A program made the position numbers and the translations under genes. The notes beneath the pieces are model-generated. The model worked only from the letters and a program-made list of their open reading frames with translations, made no database searches and was not told the DNA's origin. DNA of 64,000 nt from Obelidium mucronatum (Eukaryota; Chytridiomycota; Chytridiomycetes; Chytridiales; Chytriomycetaceae), in NCBI GenBank assembly GCA_025765595.1, contig JAIVFH010000111.1, forward strand, positions 1 to 64,000, written 5' to 3'. This document shows, piece after piece, positions 1 through 12,400 of this stretch (position 1 is its first letter; every line of letters begins with the position of its first letter).

Positions 1-1
1 G

Positions 2-214
2 CAATCGGCTGTTGAATTGGGAAATTTGGAAGTGGCAAAGTTGCTTGTGCAGGATAAACGTGTGGATTCCTCGCAGTCAGTGTATGCACAACTGTCTCTC
101 GTGAATTGGTTTCATTGGGATAAGTTTATTGATGATTCACTGCTTGATGGGAGATTTAACTGGCATTATGAAGGTGAAGAAGATGACGACGGATGGACTT
201 CAGATGATGAATGA
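2..214 (+). CDS. Ankyrin-repeat protein, C-terminal end (5' truncated by window)
   Basis: The reading frame is open from the first bases to a TGA at 212-214. The first residues read as the end of an ankyrin repeat: an ELGNLEVAKLLVQD helix pair followed by KRVDSS, the same repeat-boundary pattern (LLxDxRVDPS) seen in the ankyrin genes at 3.3, 20.4 and 38 kb. The tail is acidic (EGEEDDDGWTSDDE). The start lies upstream of the window, so size and N-terminal domain are unknown. By analogy with its neighbours it may belong to the F-box-like ankyrin family; this is inference. Confidence 0.6.
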   Translation, partial: QSAVELGNLEVAKLLVQDKRVDSSQSVYAQLSLVNWFHWDKFIDDSLLDGRFNWHYEGEEDDDGWTSDDE

Positions 215-454
215 TATGCGAAACTTATGGAGTTCAGGGTGAACGTGACATTAAAAATGTCACGAACGAGTTTGAAGAACTTGTACAGTTGACTTCAAAA
301 AAATAAAAATAGATAATTAAAATTCCAATGGCTTGCCCAGCTTATGGATATTGGCTAATCCAACTACTCTTAAAGCAAGTTGACAAGTATTTTATTGGAA
401 AGCAGGTGGAGAATCATAGATAACAAAAAAACGCAGTACCAAGACTTTTCAAAA

Positions 455-2255
455 TCACTTCAACTTGATGTTGAACGTTGACTCAACACACTTGACATAC
501 TGCGCATACGAAGACCCATCCATCAACGCGTTAAAGTTGGTTTGGTAATTCACAAGCTGACACTCCCCTTGTCTCAAATAACTACCCGTCCAGTACATTT
601 TATACGAGCCAGAAGACGAGGAATCAAACGCAGGCATTCCCGCGCAAACAAAGTTCTCATTGCTCACATTCAGACCCATGTCGGCAGCAAACGACTTGTA
701 GAAGCTGATGCGGTTTGCCGCAGCGTTACTAGTGGAAGAGCCCGCGCATTCTCCATTGATGATTTGGATTGTGCTGATGAAATCGTTCGTGCGACCGGCA
801 GCCTTGTCAGCAGCATTGGCGACCCAGGTTCCATCCATGACTCCCAACATGGACGGTTTGGGTGGTTGCGGGTAGATGAAAAAGAAGATTGCGGAGGCCA
901 AGTTCAACCACGTGTCTGCAACTTGTTCAGGGTTGTTCAAGAGGACTGTTGGGTCCCCGTTGAACATGACTTGCGAAAATGGACCGTAGTTGAAAGAGTA
1001 GGAAAGCTGGTGTGCGCCGCGTCCAAAGTAGGCCTTGTATCCATTGTTTGGTCCAGCACCACACGGGAATATTTTGTTGAAGGCTGGGTTCACACAGTCG
1101 TTGTTGTAGTAGCAGCCGCTGATGGTGTTTGTCTCGGTACAAGTCAATTCCCGTACGTAGACCAAGGATTGCTGCCATTCTCCAATGGAAAGCTTCTTGT
1201 CGTGAGCTCCGGTCTCTTGCGCAAAGTGCGCAAACATTGTTGCAAGCAATCGCTTGCAAATAGCATCAGAATCCTTTCCAGGGTAATCATCACAGAAACC
1301 GGCAAAGAATCCAACCGCTTTCAAAAAGTTGGTGTATGTGTATACTGGGTCCGCCATTGAGAAGTAAGTTGTGCTCCATTTGGATGGAGTAACAATTCTT
1401 TCGACGCGTTTTACGTTGGATGGGTTTGATGGGTTTCCTGGTGTAATTCCATTCACATTTGGGTTGGTTCGGGCTTGGCTCTTGAGCAACAAGAGACCTG
1501 GATCCTGAGACAAGGACGCAGCGTAAGCTTGAGCTTGTGCCAGAGTTGTGGCAACTGGTGGGTTACCGCCACCACCGCCGCCTCCAGTTCCAGTTGGGAC
1601 TGGCTTAGTTGGATCACAAGCTCCTTCCTTTGTCCAACCGCCATCCGCGTTTGTGGCAGGGCTGGCGCCAGCATTTTCGTACCACTTGTTGACGTAGTTA
1701 ACATTGTTCAAGCTCACTTTGGAGTTGCTGTTGTAAGCTTGGTTTGAGGCCCATGGAGCGTAACATCCCGGAAGGCCCGTGCCACCGCCTCCGGTTGTTG
1801 TGGTGGCAACGTTGGAGGTTGTAGTAGTAGTAGTTGTTGTTGTTGTAGGAGGAACTTTCGTAGTTGTGGTTGTGGTTGTAGTCGTAGAAGGAGGCTTTGT
1901 GGAGGCTGAAGTCTTGATTCCAGTAGTTGTAGTGGTGGTAGTGGTGGTTTTTGTTGTTGATGCTGCCTTGGTCGATGTGGGTACAGTGCCAGGAACACAT
2001 CCGTACGAAGCCAATGAGCAAACTGTACCAGCTGTGCAGGTTGTGATTGGAACCCATGTGAGAGTGTTGCCATTTCCATATGCGCATTGTTGCAAAACCT
2101 TCAAGAATCAATGTAAACTTGTTTTACTAAAGTGAAGCATTGGATGAAAAATAAGAAATGAGTACCTGGCCATTGCACTGGTACGATCCATGAGCACAAG
2201 TTTGCGCCTGTGCAGCCAGCGCAAGAGTAACAAGGGAGGCAATCGTTGTAAGCAT
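455..2255 (-). CDS. Secreted GH19-type chitinase with chitin-binding modules
   Basis: Two exons, 2255-2166 and 2098-455, with a 67-nt GT-AG intron (2165-2099, phase 0); 577 aa. Exon 1 encodes a signal peptide (MLTTIASLVTLALAAQAQ) and the start of a Cys-rich module that continues after the intron (SYQCNGQ then VLQQC, ending AGTVC), similar to the CBM19 pattern. A long Thr-rich linker follows, then a CBM5/12-like module (APW...KWYENA...WTKEGAC), a Gly-rich linker and a GH19-like catalytic domain. The FAHFAQETGAHD stretch carries the likely catalytic Glu and YFGRGAHQLSYSFNYG matches the substrate-cleft region. Expected role: extracellular hydrolysis of chitin, from its own wall or a substrate. 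The start was chosen because it gives a clean signal peptide and lies 57 bp from a TATA box. GH19 is uncommon in fungi. Confidence 0.88.
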
Positions 2256-2311
2256 TGAATCCAGGACGGCCAAAAGAGAGATGCTAACGAGAATAGTGGC
2301 CACTTCTCTTC

Positions 2312-2319
2312 TATTTATA
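2312..2319 (-). promoter_or_regulatory. TATA box of the chitinase gene
   Basis: The minus strand reads TATAAATA here, 57 bp upstream of the chitinase ATG, a usual spacing for a fungal TATA promoter with a short leader. Confidence 0.55.
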
Positions 2320-2847
2320 CGATTTTTCAGGATATCAGATGCCAGGTGACTAATCACGCGACAGGCGAGACGGAAGTGCCATTGTTTAACTTTTTGAATC
2401 CATTGGTCCCTTACTTCAAGCAACACAGTATCGCCTTTTCATCTGCGCAACTTCGCCGCTTCTCATCCGCAGCGACGCTTGTCGCCAAACACGTCGAAGT
2501 CAGTCTGGCAGTTCCCCGAGCAGCTCAGCAGACCGCCGGACGAAGCGAATGGCGCCTGCTTGCCGCTGGTGCGCAGCTTGAGTTGGACGACGCCTGGGCC
2601 GCCGCTGACTCATCCGCGGCCAGTGCTGACTCAGCAGCGGAGGCGTTCTTGGCGAGCTCCATGACGTGCGATCCTCCAAGGCGAAACTTTGCTGTCAAGG
2701 TTTCTTCTTCGCATTTCTCGATTGTTGACTCCATCCCGCGCGAGGGAGCAAGCTGCCTATAACTCCTGGTTGTGATTGGCAGTAGAAAAGGGGATTTATC
2801 GGTATTTGACTTTTGGTTGAAGAATCTTTCCTCCAATCACCTTGATG
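2320..2847. other. GC-rich stretch without a confident gene
   Basis: Overlapping Ala/Ser-rich frames exist on both strands, for example a 69-codon minus frame from 2734 to 2525 beginning MESTIEKCEEET. None shows a recognisable domain or a splice-compatible extension. It probably contains the chitinase upstream region and possibly older gene remains. Confidence 0.3.
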
Positions 2848-3140
2848 CTGCGAGATACTCGTGTAGATCCATCGATGAATGGCAACTCTTCTATTCAGTC
2901 AGCGGCAGTTGAGGGAAGGGGTTTGATAAAGCCGTTGAAAAGTTGAAGATGGTTGATCTGCAAACGAAAACAGTGCGATAGATTTCTCTGCGCTGCGCGA
3001 CCAACTCAAAGTTGTTGAATTGCTCCTCAAAGACCCAACGATTGAAGCTGAGAGTGATGATTTTTTTTACAAATAACAATCTGGCAAAGTCCTTGCCGAT
3101 CCTCTTGTCGATATTGGGAAATGGTGAATTCGGATTCATA
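2848..3140 (+). pseudogene. Ankyrin-repeat relic
   Basis: Reading across frames gives pieces of at least two ankyrin repeats: LRDTRVDPSMNGN followed by SSIQSAAVEG (about 2848-2905), then after a frame change SALRDQLKVVELLLKDP (about 2984-3040), then a stop and a further frame change. The RVDPS and KVVELLLKDP signatures match the intact ankyrin gene starting at 3352. No single frame covers the segment, so it is a decayed copy or a detached 5' piece of a neighbouring duplicate. Confidence 0.65.
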
Positions 3141-3351
3141 AGCAAAATTCAATAAAGACGATAATTACCCGTTTCGGGTCACGCCACTGTGGAGATAATT
3201 TCATTTGTTTCACTTGGTGTTTACATTTCTGGGGCTGAAACGAATGGCTGACATGAACTGTAATATTATTTTGTTTCTAAGTGCCTCCGAAATTCCGACT
3301 ATACGAAATTCAACCTCGGAACTGCCCCAAGTTGCAAATAAGATCATAGAA

Positions 3352-5061
3352 ATGGCGCTCACTACTCGAAGTACCGGCGTTGCTTCTTTTCCACCAGAGC
3401 TCGTCGAGCAGACCATTCTGCATCTTCCGATCGACTCCACCTTGATTCCCCTCGGACTCGCTGCCAAACAATCCCTCGGATTTCCTATCTTTGCCAGCTT
3501 TTCTTTTGCGCGAAGACATGTCGTGTTTCAAGTGAAGCTGTCGCGCAGCCGCTCCACCATTGAGTTCATGAACCAAGCAATGTTCAAAGTGGCTGTGCTT
3601 CCCACCTTTTATCAAGCGGCAATCTACAGTCAGATTCTAAGCGAAAACATATCAAACAAAACAGAAGAAACCGATGAAGAAGAGTTGGAGTTTGCCTGGC
3701 GTTTTAGGGCCCTTGGCCTAACCAACAACTCAAGAGTCATGGACATTCTCCTTGAATCGGAATTCGATCCATCCGTTCAAAACAATCGTGCTCTTCGGTG
3801 GGCGGTGGCAAGTCAATGCTATAGTGTGACAAAGACCCTGCTTTCCTCAATTCGGCATTCGTTAATCATCGACCCCTCCGCCAACAATAATGAAGCAATA
3901 CGAACTGCGGCATTAAACGGAAATGCTGAAATTACGCAACTTTTACTCCAAGACTCTCGCGTGGATCCCACTTGCCAAGGCAACTATCCCCTTGTTGTTG
4001 CAGCCACCCACGGGCACCTACGCGTCCTTGAACTTCTTCTCCAAGACGAACGCGTGAACCCCACAATGAATGACAACAATGCTCTTGTCTGCGCTGCAAT
4101 GAATGACCGCATTGATTGCGTTCGCGCTCTCATCCAGTCGGACAAGGTGGACCCATCCACCAACAACAACTCCTTCTTCATCTCAACAATCGAGCACGGA
4201 CTCACGGAATCCCTTCAAATTCTCTTGGAAAGCGGGAAATTAGATCCTTCCTGGGACTCTAACGTAGGGATCCTTCTTGCCTGCACTCTCGGACGAGAGG
4301 AGATTGTAAACCTTTTATTGAAGGATCCTCGCGTTGACCCATCTTCGCCGGCGTCTTTGTGTAAGCACGATAACTCTTGTTTATATATGGCTTCATCGAA
4401 TGGGCATTTCGGGGTTGTGAAGAGATTGTTGGCTGATTTACGGGTGGACCCTGTTTCTGATGAATGCCGCGCGCTTCGCGCCGCGTACTTAAACGGCCAT
4501 ATGGAAGTATCAAAACTAATCATGATGGATCGGCGTCTTGTCGCAGCGGGAAAGGATTCTACTATTGTAAGAATGGCTGTGATTGATGGGGATCTCCAAG
4601 TGATTCAATTCATGGGCTCCCAAAACCGAATCGATCCTACTGAAATCGCCCTCGTCAAGCTTGCGATTTTGAGGGGGCGGTTGGATATTGTGGAGTGCTT
4701 TTTGGCGGATTCTAGACGTGTTTTGAGCAAGTCGGAAAAGTCGGATATGGTTCGATGGGCAGAGGAAGGTGGTAAACAGGATATTTCGGCTGCTTTGAGG
4801 AAAAAGTGGAGAGGCGCGGACTCGGTTCCAAAGATGGTTCGCTTGCAGATGAACTGGAAAGCGGCGTGGACAAGGATTATTAAAAGGGGAGATCCAATTT
4901 CGCCAGCAAACGGAGAACTGGCGGTATCAACAAAAGGAAAGCTTTCAAGATCTTCACGCCCGAATATTTTGGCCAGTGCAAAGGAACTGGACGATTCGCC
5001 ACGTCCGGTAAAGAAGAAGTCTTTATTGGACTTGAAATCTCAGTTTTTGGCAAAGGCTTGA
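3352..5061 (+). CDS. F-box-like / ankyrin-repeat protein (intact copy)
   Basis: Single exon, 569 aa from the chosen ATG. An in-frame ATG at 3205 would add 49 residues, but paralogs begin near the FPPELVEQTILHLPID segment, so 3352 is preferred. The N-terminus resembles a short F-box-like helix set (PPELVEQTILHLPI), followed by a hydrophobic segment ending in SFARRHVVFQ. From about residue 120 onward there are roughly ten ankyrin repeats with the recurrent boundary LLLQDxRVDPSxNNN. The C-terminal 100 residues are basic and lack repeats. F-box/ankyrin proteins usually recruit substrates to SCF ubiquitin ligases, but the F-box match is weak, so the role is inferred. At least four related copies lie in this window and most are broken. 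Confidence 0.8.
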   Translation: MALTTRSTGVASFPPELVEQTILHLPIDSTLIPLGLAAKQSLGFPIFASFSFARRHVVFQVKLSRSRSTIEFMNQAMFKVAVLPTFYQAAIYSQILSENISNKTEETDEEELEFAWRFRALGLTNNSRVMDILLESEFDPSVQNNRALRWAVASQCYSVTKTLLSSIRHSLIIDPSANNNEAIRTAALNGNAEITQLLLQDSRVDPTCQGNYPLVVAATHGHLRVLELLLQDERVNPTMNDNNALVCAAMNDRIDCVRALIQSDKVDPSTNNNSFFISTIEHGLTESLQILLESGKLDPSWDSNVGILLACTLGREEIVNLLLKDPRVDPSSPASLCKHDNSCLYMASSNGHFGVVKRLLADLRVDPVSDECRALRAAYLNGHMEVSKLIMMDRRLVAAGKDSTIVRMAVIDGDLQVIQFMGSQNRIDPTEIALVKLAILRGRLDIVECFLADSRRVLSKSEKSDMVRWAEEGGKQDISAALRKKWRGADSVPKMVRLQMNWKAAWTRIIKRGDPISPANGELAVSTKGKLSRSSRPNILASAKELDDSPRPVKKKSLLDLKSQFLAKA

Positions 5062-6442
5062 ACACTTCTTGGAGTATTTGGACATTTTATATATCCGCAA
5101 AATTAATTAGGACATTTATTTTTCGCGATTTAGACATAATTAAAAAAATCAGTGTATGTGTATATGTGTGAACAACTAGAATTTATTAAAAATATTTGAT
5201 AATTAAGAGGAAAGGAAGAAAAGGAATGTGATTTTCTATTCGCGACCATATCATACAGTAGCGGCATTCTTCTTGGTGTTGTCACAGTAAAATACTTTCT
5301 GCTATTCATATTCTTCCGTTCCGTTTGTTGACCTTGACTGCCTTAACTTTTCTGAATTTTGAACAGATTTGCTTTAATTTCATTTGGATAGAATGTTATT
5401 CCTTGCAGTTGGTTCTGAGAGTGGTGGAAGTTGTTTGAATTTTCATGTGCTGCTTGGTATTCAAGACCTCAATTGATTCCTTTCTGACATAAATAGCGGC
5501 TGCTGATTGCGGTCTTTGATGTCCGAATCCTACTTAATTTCTATTGGATTCATTTGAATATAGCCCCTTTTTCGGTGTAGGATCCGTTTGATATGAAACT
5601 TTTGGTCAAGTGTGATAAATTTCGGAGTTAAAACGGCTAGATGCTGAAATACTGGTATTTTTTTCAGTATTGTTTTACTGTATGTATCAGAGCTGGGCAT
5701 TCCTGTGTGTGCATTTTTAACTTTTGGTGTTGAGAGACTAACACTTTCGAAAAGTAGTTAACAATGAGGCATCTTTGTGGGTCTTGGAAGCTGCTGATAC
5801 CAAGCTTGCGTTAAAATTCCTCGGATTTCAGTTCCATTTGAGCTGCCACCTGAACGGCTTGAGGTTGTTGTTTGGGATAAGAAGGTCCGGTGCATTTATA
5901 TCTGGTAGATTCAACCAGTCTCGTAGGCACCAAGAGAGTAGAGTGTTTTTTGTTATCGAGCACCAGCATAATTTACTGGATATCTCACTGAAGTTGTTGT
6001 TTTAGTTGGCATAAAATGACATCGGAATAGAGGTTGGAGAGTCGTATCAAGATTGAGCTTCTGTAGTTTGTTGGTTTTGATTGTAGTGTTGTAGGTATGT
6101 TCATGTCTTCTTATTCGCATGTGTGATAGTACTTTGGGTCCAAGGGGGTTGTTTTCAGAAGAGCCAGTTGTTGATGAAGAGGCTGTTGTGTGGATTGTTG
6201 TGGCGAGGTAGTAGGGGAAGTAAATTTAATAGTAGCATTGTAGGTCAGGAGTGTGTGTAGGAGCAAGTTGGTCAGTCATGTGTATCTTGGAGCGCTGCTG
6301 TCATATGTTGAAGGGAAAAAAAGAAGGTTCTTATATAGAACCCCGAACGATGAAGAAATGGAGGATGGCTGAAAAAGGGAGGTTATCTACAGGATAACAC
6401 TCCAACAATACTACAAAAAAATGGGGGTTGGCGTGCAGGAAT
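5062..6442. other. Intergenic, no gene recognised
   Basis: AT-rich, T-biased sequence between convergent genes. The longest plus frame (5775-6005) has no domain, no start context and no splice partners. A short A-rich 3'-UTR-like stretch follows the ankyrin stop. No tRNA or clear repeat was seen. Confidence 0.5.
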
Positions 6443-7975
6443 CTAGTGACCGAAGACTTTCTTCCAGGCGCGAGAACACTTTTGTTGGAAAGTGAGAGGC
6501 TTTGGCTTCACCAGGATGATATCGTCGCAATTCCCATAACAAATAGCCACCGCTTCCATTCCCTGCGGAACCTTCAAGTTGCGCTCCAAAATTTGCTTTA
6601 CAGGCTCTGGAATGGAAGTGACTTCGGATGGCACTGGAACCATCCTGTCTTCACGTGTAGCAGGTCTTCCCAACTGCTCCATATTACTTCCCCAACTAAA
6701 CACGACACCAGAGTCAGTCACGGCAAACATGCCGTCTTCACTAGCGCTGATTGAAACCACCCGATCAAGCCCGGCAAGCAACTGTGGCTCAGACTCGAAA
6801 GTGCCCCAGCCATACACCCTGATAGTGCAAATAGATAGATACCATTAGATGAGTTCTTATGAGTTTTGGAACTCACTGTCCATCTTCCGTCAGCGCCGCT
6901 ACGCTGGAATTGCAACAGGCGATTTTGACAATCACTGCAGGCAATGTATACTAGCCCAGGCCTGCAAGGGTCAGAGCCGCTGCTATCGCGACCAAAAGCC
7001 CCCGAAACACGGGAGAGGCCCCAGGAGTACACCTTACCATACTTTGTTAAAGCCAGGTTGGTGTGAAGATTTCCGGCGATCTCCGTGACACTAAAAGGGG
7101 TGAGTTCACGCTCTTCGACGAGGACGTGGCGTGAAAAACTGAAGTGATTCAGCGTGTCTCGAATGTAGACCTGCCCCGGTACAGAAGTTGCAGGAAGCAG
7201 CTTCTTAAAGGGAGCTCCGACTTTTCCTGGGCTGCGTGTCTAATATGAACGGTAAATCAATGTGAAAAGTAAGAGAGTAAACACCTACGAAAAACGGCTT
7301 GGTCAAACTCGTAGGGATTGACTCAGCTACCGTGATTGAAGGAATTGTACCAAATTCTTCTGTGACAGCATAAAGTGGAGTTGGTTCAGCGGCCACTGGA
7401 ATAGCATCAATAAAACATTGGACCTAAAAAACGAGCGGAAAATATAAGGCGCTGAATATCCAATCCTTCAAAACACGTACATCCAGCGCACCAGAAAGTA
7501 CTGGACAACCTTCAACTGGCTTGGCGAGGTCAGGTTCGTAGACAATCTATAAATCAATAAAAATAAGGCAAGAAGTAAGAAGCGTTTCAAAATACTCACG
7601 ATTAATGCAGCAGACGGCGATGGGAGACCATCGGCCAACTTTCTGGGCATCTATATAAGAAAATTCAGCTAGAATCTCAACCAGAAGATAAACTCCCAAA
7701 ACAAAGAAATCAAAACCTCTTCCGAGATTTCGAGGGTGGTTTGTAATGAGCCGCTGCACCAGGCGGAAAGAAATTGGGTGCATGAAAGTCTTACGCATAT
7801 TTGCGTGAAAACCATTTTTAATTACACTCATGGCCATGTCCCAACTTTGAAACTGCAAAAAGCAACTCAGAAAATTGGCTCTATTAGGTTGTGGTCATGC
7901 TTAGACGAGACAGAATTATATTCTTTAAGAGAAAGTTACCTCAATAGAAGCATTTGATAACACAAAGGTAGTCAT
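6443..7975 (-). CDS. RCC1-repeat protein (apparent one-base shift in exon 6)
   Basis: Seven exons on the minus strand: 7975-7940, 7852-7694, 7650-7600, 7546-7481, 7423-7289, 7239-6877, 6818-6443; about 395 aa. Junction phases agree except inside exon 6. RCC1-type repeats are clear in the last two exons: GKVYSWGLSRVSGAFGRD, then VKIACCNSSVAALTEDGQ, VYGWGTFESEP and GVVFSWGSNMEQLGRP. RCC1-like beta-propellers act as Ran exchange factors or as scaffolds; the first 100 residues are not typical RCC1, so Ran activity is not claimed. Exon 6 is 363 nt where the flanking phases require a length of 3n+2. The coding sense moves from ...DPCRPGL to YTLPAVIVK if one G near 6959 is skipped. This is either a consensus error or a real +1 shift. 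Confidence 0.72.
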
Positions 7976-9485
7976 TTCGAATCTGTTTAATAATGATGTG
8001 AGGGGATATCAAACTGAGTGATTATGGAAGAGGGGCGTGAAGAAAGGTCTGGCGGTGAGACACATGTGACAATTGCCTGCAGCAACTCCAGCTGGGGGAT
8101 CCCCGAACGTGATCCGGGTGATCCGTTTACTCATTCAAAATAATGGTAGTGGTGCTGTTTGGCTAAAACGCAATCAGGACCCTGAGAATGAAATGGCACA
8201 TAATCAGATATCATGTTCCAAGTGATCGAATGGAATCCATCTCGAAACAAACCTCACACTTCCAGATTAAAGTAAAGCACTCCATTAGAGTCTCCAAGGC
8301 TGCTGCACACTTTCCCCTAGAGGCGACTATACCTTATTGAAGGGGCTAGAGGGTGTAATTTTGAACTGGAAAAAAGGACGAAAAGGGACAAACACGAAAC
8401 AACTGACAAACTAAGAGAGATTTCCACGTCCAAGCATTCAATTCTTGTTTATTTTTGATTCTTGTAGAGAGAAGAGACGCGTTTGGGTAGTGTCTAATAA
8501 CATGGCTGTGGAGACGTCAATAAAAACTCGCAGTTGAATAACAAGAATAACTCACCGTAAAGTTCATAACAGCACTATTTTCCATCCACTTGCTTCCTTG
8601 CTTACACCCATACTCACTCATCCATTTGATCAGTTGGCTTCGGTCCTTTTAGATACTGACGACTCTGAATCCAAACACCCACCACCCAAACACTCACAGA
8701 GAGCAGCCCTTCAGCTAAGAGACTCTAATCAACCACAAAGGATTCATTCAAATGCCAATTCGTTGATAATATGGTCATAACGAGGAATACAAGTATTATC
8801 CACCCAGTTAGTTGCTCAGATATACAGCCTTACGCACGCTGACCAATTCATTGATGCTGGTTTCTAATTCCTTAGCGTATTATAATCAGAGTGCCAACAC
8901 TGATGCTAGATAAAATGAATGACGAATAATTCACTGTGGAATGAGTATGCATTGAGGCTTTGAGATATGGTTCACACTGGAGGAAACAACAGTCGGGAGA
9001 ATGATCCAGGCTGTCTCAAATCATGTTCGTCAAATCCGCATACATCTGATTCAATCTTTTACGTCGTATTTTTGAATTGCATTAGCGTTTGCTGGTTCGT
9101 GGCTGATGGAAATCATGGACGTTTGAGATGCAGAGGGTGTCCCCAGCGGCCATTTCAGCGGAATGTTTCACAGAGAGTCTCGCGAAATATTCTCGGAAAT
9201 TATCTCTTTGGTTGAGTCGTATGGGCGAATTGATAGGAAATGTTAGACGACTGAATTCGTCATCGGATTAGCCAGGCCTGTTACAGGCCAGCACAGCGTC
9301 ACTCCGGCTCCAAGCCATGAATATTATTCGGGAATTCATAATATCGTGCGTTTGACAAGGGGCATCATATTCGTGTATTTCATGTGGGCACATATTTTTC
9401 TATGCCAATTATATTATGACTTGACTTATACGAAAGGAAGCATCAGCGCGGTTCGTTTTTTATTGAAAGCGTTCATACTCGCGGA
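7976..9485. other. Intergenic, no gene recognised
   Basis: About 1.5 kb between the start of the RCC1-like gene and the 3' end of the NACHT/WD40 gene. Short plus frames at 8598 and 8967 lack domains and splice partners. A perfect odd palindrome GGCCTGT-T-ACAGGCC lies at 9275-9289 and could be a protein-binding site or small hairpin. Otherwise nothing is recognisable. Confidence 0.45.
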
Positions 9486-12400
9486 TTAGCTGCAATGATA
9501 TCTCAAAATAACAATACTTCCATCGACTTTGCAGAGAACAATTCTGACCGCGTTTGTCTTGTAAACATTGGGGACGATCGTCATTGAACACACAGGGGTG
9601 CCGGCGTGATACACTGCACAGATTTCTTTTGACTGGGCGTCCTATTTGTGTGCAATCATGTAAGACAGGAAGCATGAGTTAAATCTCTAAGACGAACTAA
9701 CCTGGACCACTACTGTTCCACCTCTCCTGGCACTCACTACAACCCCATTCACTTTTGTCTGCTTTTGTAAAATGTTGGAGCTTGATCGACTATCAACATT
9801 TGGCACGTATGCGCAACCAACCACATCCCCACCATCAGCTCCAAAGACTTGATGACCCAAAAACCAACGCAACTCCTCCCCTCCCCTCTCCGTGTCTACG
9901 CTCCGCAAACCAATGACTCCATTTCCAAAAGCAACACACGTATGTTCAAACTTTTTGTTTTGGAGAGAATGAAGAGCAGTTGCAGCAGAAACATTTAAAT
10001 TGAAAGCATTTTCGTCGGTTTCTTTTATCAAATTGACGGATTGGACTCCCTCGTTTACAGTAGGTGGTGCGTGTGTCTTTTTAGCAAACCAATTGTTCGA
10101 TAGTGAATTATATACATGGTTCCCCTTGATTTCCACTTGGCATTCTTTAAGACTTCGATATCATCACTGGCGAGTAGAGATTTTCCATCATAGACCATGA
10201 TAGAAAGAATGTATTTTTTCGCGTCATGTATGTTCTTGTTTGATAGGGTCCGAAGTACGCAAGAATGATCATGAAGAGTCAAAAAATAGCGGGAACTGGA
10301 ATGAGTTGGTGACGACCTAGGCAGTTTCCTTGGGTATCCCAGAAAGTCACCTTGATGACTTCTCTTAGAGCCCGATCAGCAGACTTTTCCTGTTCCTCTT
10401 TCCCAATAAATCTCTTTCGGGGTACGAGCTGTCCCTTAGTTCCGGAGGACTAGGTCAGGGATGTATTCGTCTTTGGGATTGGCGAGAGGTAACTGCCGGG
10501 ATACAACCTGCCTCCCGTTCATGACCACCAACTGCAACAGCAAGAGTTCTTCCATTAGGATGAAGCGCATACTGAGAGAACGGATAATCCCGTGACGGAA
10601 AACGGCCACTCCATATGATATCCCAGTGTTGACGCACTCAGAGCATTCTCAGCATCGGCCCAGAACTCGAGTAGCATTTCGTTCGATTTCCAGCGATACA
10701 CCCGAACGAGGCCAGTTCTACACCCGACAATAATCTTGTCATCGCCAGGGGGATAAAAGCTGCATAGTTCACTTCAACAGTGAGCTCAAACTTTGCCCGA
10801 CATGTACCCCCAGCCAGTTCCCAGACTCGAACGAGTGCGGGTGGTTTCGATGTAGGCGTGATAAGAGCACCACCCAGTGTGACAAACATGTCGGCATTTT
10901 GATTAAATGTACATTGAGTTATGGGTATCATTCCTGGTAAGGGACTCTCGTGGTCAATTGTCCACAGTAAGAACTTATTATCAAGACCCAATGAGATGAA
11001 TTGAATTGGGGAAGTAACATTCCCGGAGATGGAGCCAAGACTTCGAGAGACGCTCATATTGAATTGTCCGCTATACTGTGTAAAACAGTGTGTCTTCGTC
11101 GTCTTTTCTCTTTTTGGCAATAGGTGGCAAGTTGATGAGTTGGACTAGACCAGTGGAATGTCCTTCTCGAATAAATTCTTGGGTTCCCTTTGTCGTACAA
11201 TATCCTGTTATGCCGCCTTTCAATCCAGCTGCGAGAAGAAAGAGGCCGTTGTATGTGACAGAGAGAGACGTAATGTAGTCCTCCACAAAAAATACCAGTT
11301 TCAAGTGGCCAGTTTCCACGTTCCAAACACGAATCACTGATTGCTTTGCTCTTTTTATATCTAGTTCGGTTTTGACAGATGTGCTATTTAAGCATGTGGC
11401 TGATGTAGCTGCTGCAATTATGGAACTAGATCTTCTCCCGAATAGACTCTTGACTGTGAGTTTCGGAGCGCTGGCTGCTGTTTCTGCGGCTTCCTCGGTT
11501 TGAGCGAGTTTTTCAACCAGCTGGGCTCGCTCCACAGCGAGCATTTGGACATCGTCTGGAGCAACTCCTGAAGCAACATAGACGACGGAAGTGTCTCCTG
11601 AAAAAGCAATCGCTGTAATACGATGCCATTTAAGCGTTCTTTCTTTATCAATGGCGGTGTTGATATCTCGAACAAGCACTTCCTTCCAATGAGAATCAGT
11701 AACAGTCAAAACCGTTGAGCCATAAGCGAAAAGACCGCTTTGACTGACAGCCGCTGCAACAGGCGAATAACCAGATGGATTTAATCTCCGTCTATTCAAG
11801 TGCAGTGATCCATAGGATCCCTTTGGCATAAACCCAGTTGTCGAATTGATGTTAAAGTCAAACTCTTGCTGAGTCACTGTAAACAGGCGAATAATCTTAC
11901 ACCGAGCAACCTCCCATAGAACAACATTATAGTCGGTACCCACAGACATGAGTCGTCGATTCTCCGGAGGTAGGTATTCACAACGAACGATAGCCGCTCC
12001 TACGGAGTGACCGCCCACCATCAGTTTGGGAGGTCCATTGAGAGCTTTCAAATTCCATAATCTGATACTTGGTTCTTGCTGTAAATCATGCGCGCATGAT
12101 ATGACGTGGAGGGGTTGACGTTCTCCCGAAAAGCAAACAAATGTAATTCCCATTCGAGATGGCTTGAGTTTGAAGGAACCTTCTGTCCCGAATGTGAGCG
12201 TCGTTGAATCATTTGTGATGATGTGGCTGAAGCAAAAGATTTCTTCTCCAGTTGACGTGTTCCACACTTTGACAGATCCATCAGAGGCTCCACTGACAAT
12301 GAACTTTCCGTCTATTGAAACTGAGCAGCATTGTACGTTTGTGTGATAAAACGGAATGTTGTCATATATTTCATCGTCTGGTTTCCACATTGCGTCGTAC

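Noticed and set aside
542..1360. 272-codon plus-strand ORF
   Set aside because: Antisense to the chitinase catalytic domain; no independent features.
2346..2762. 138-codon plus ORF resembling a mitochondrial presequence (FSSAQLRRFSSAATL)
   Set aside because: No continuation into a known domain; Ala-rich composition arises from a GC-rich stretch on both strands.
6940..6960. 17-nt micro-intron in RCC1 exon 6
   Set aside because: Removing GTATAC...CTGCAG leaves an immediate in-frame stop, and the size is below any plausible intron.
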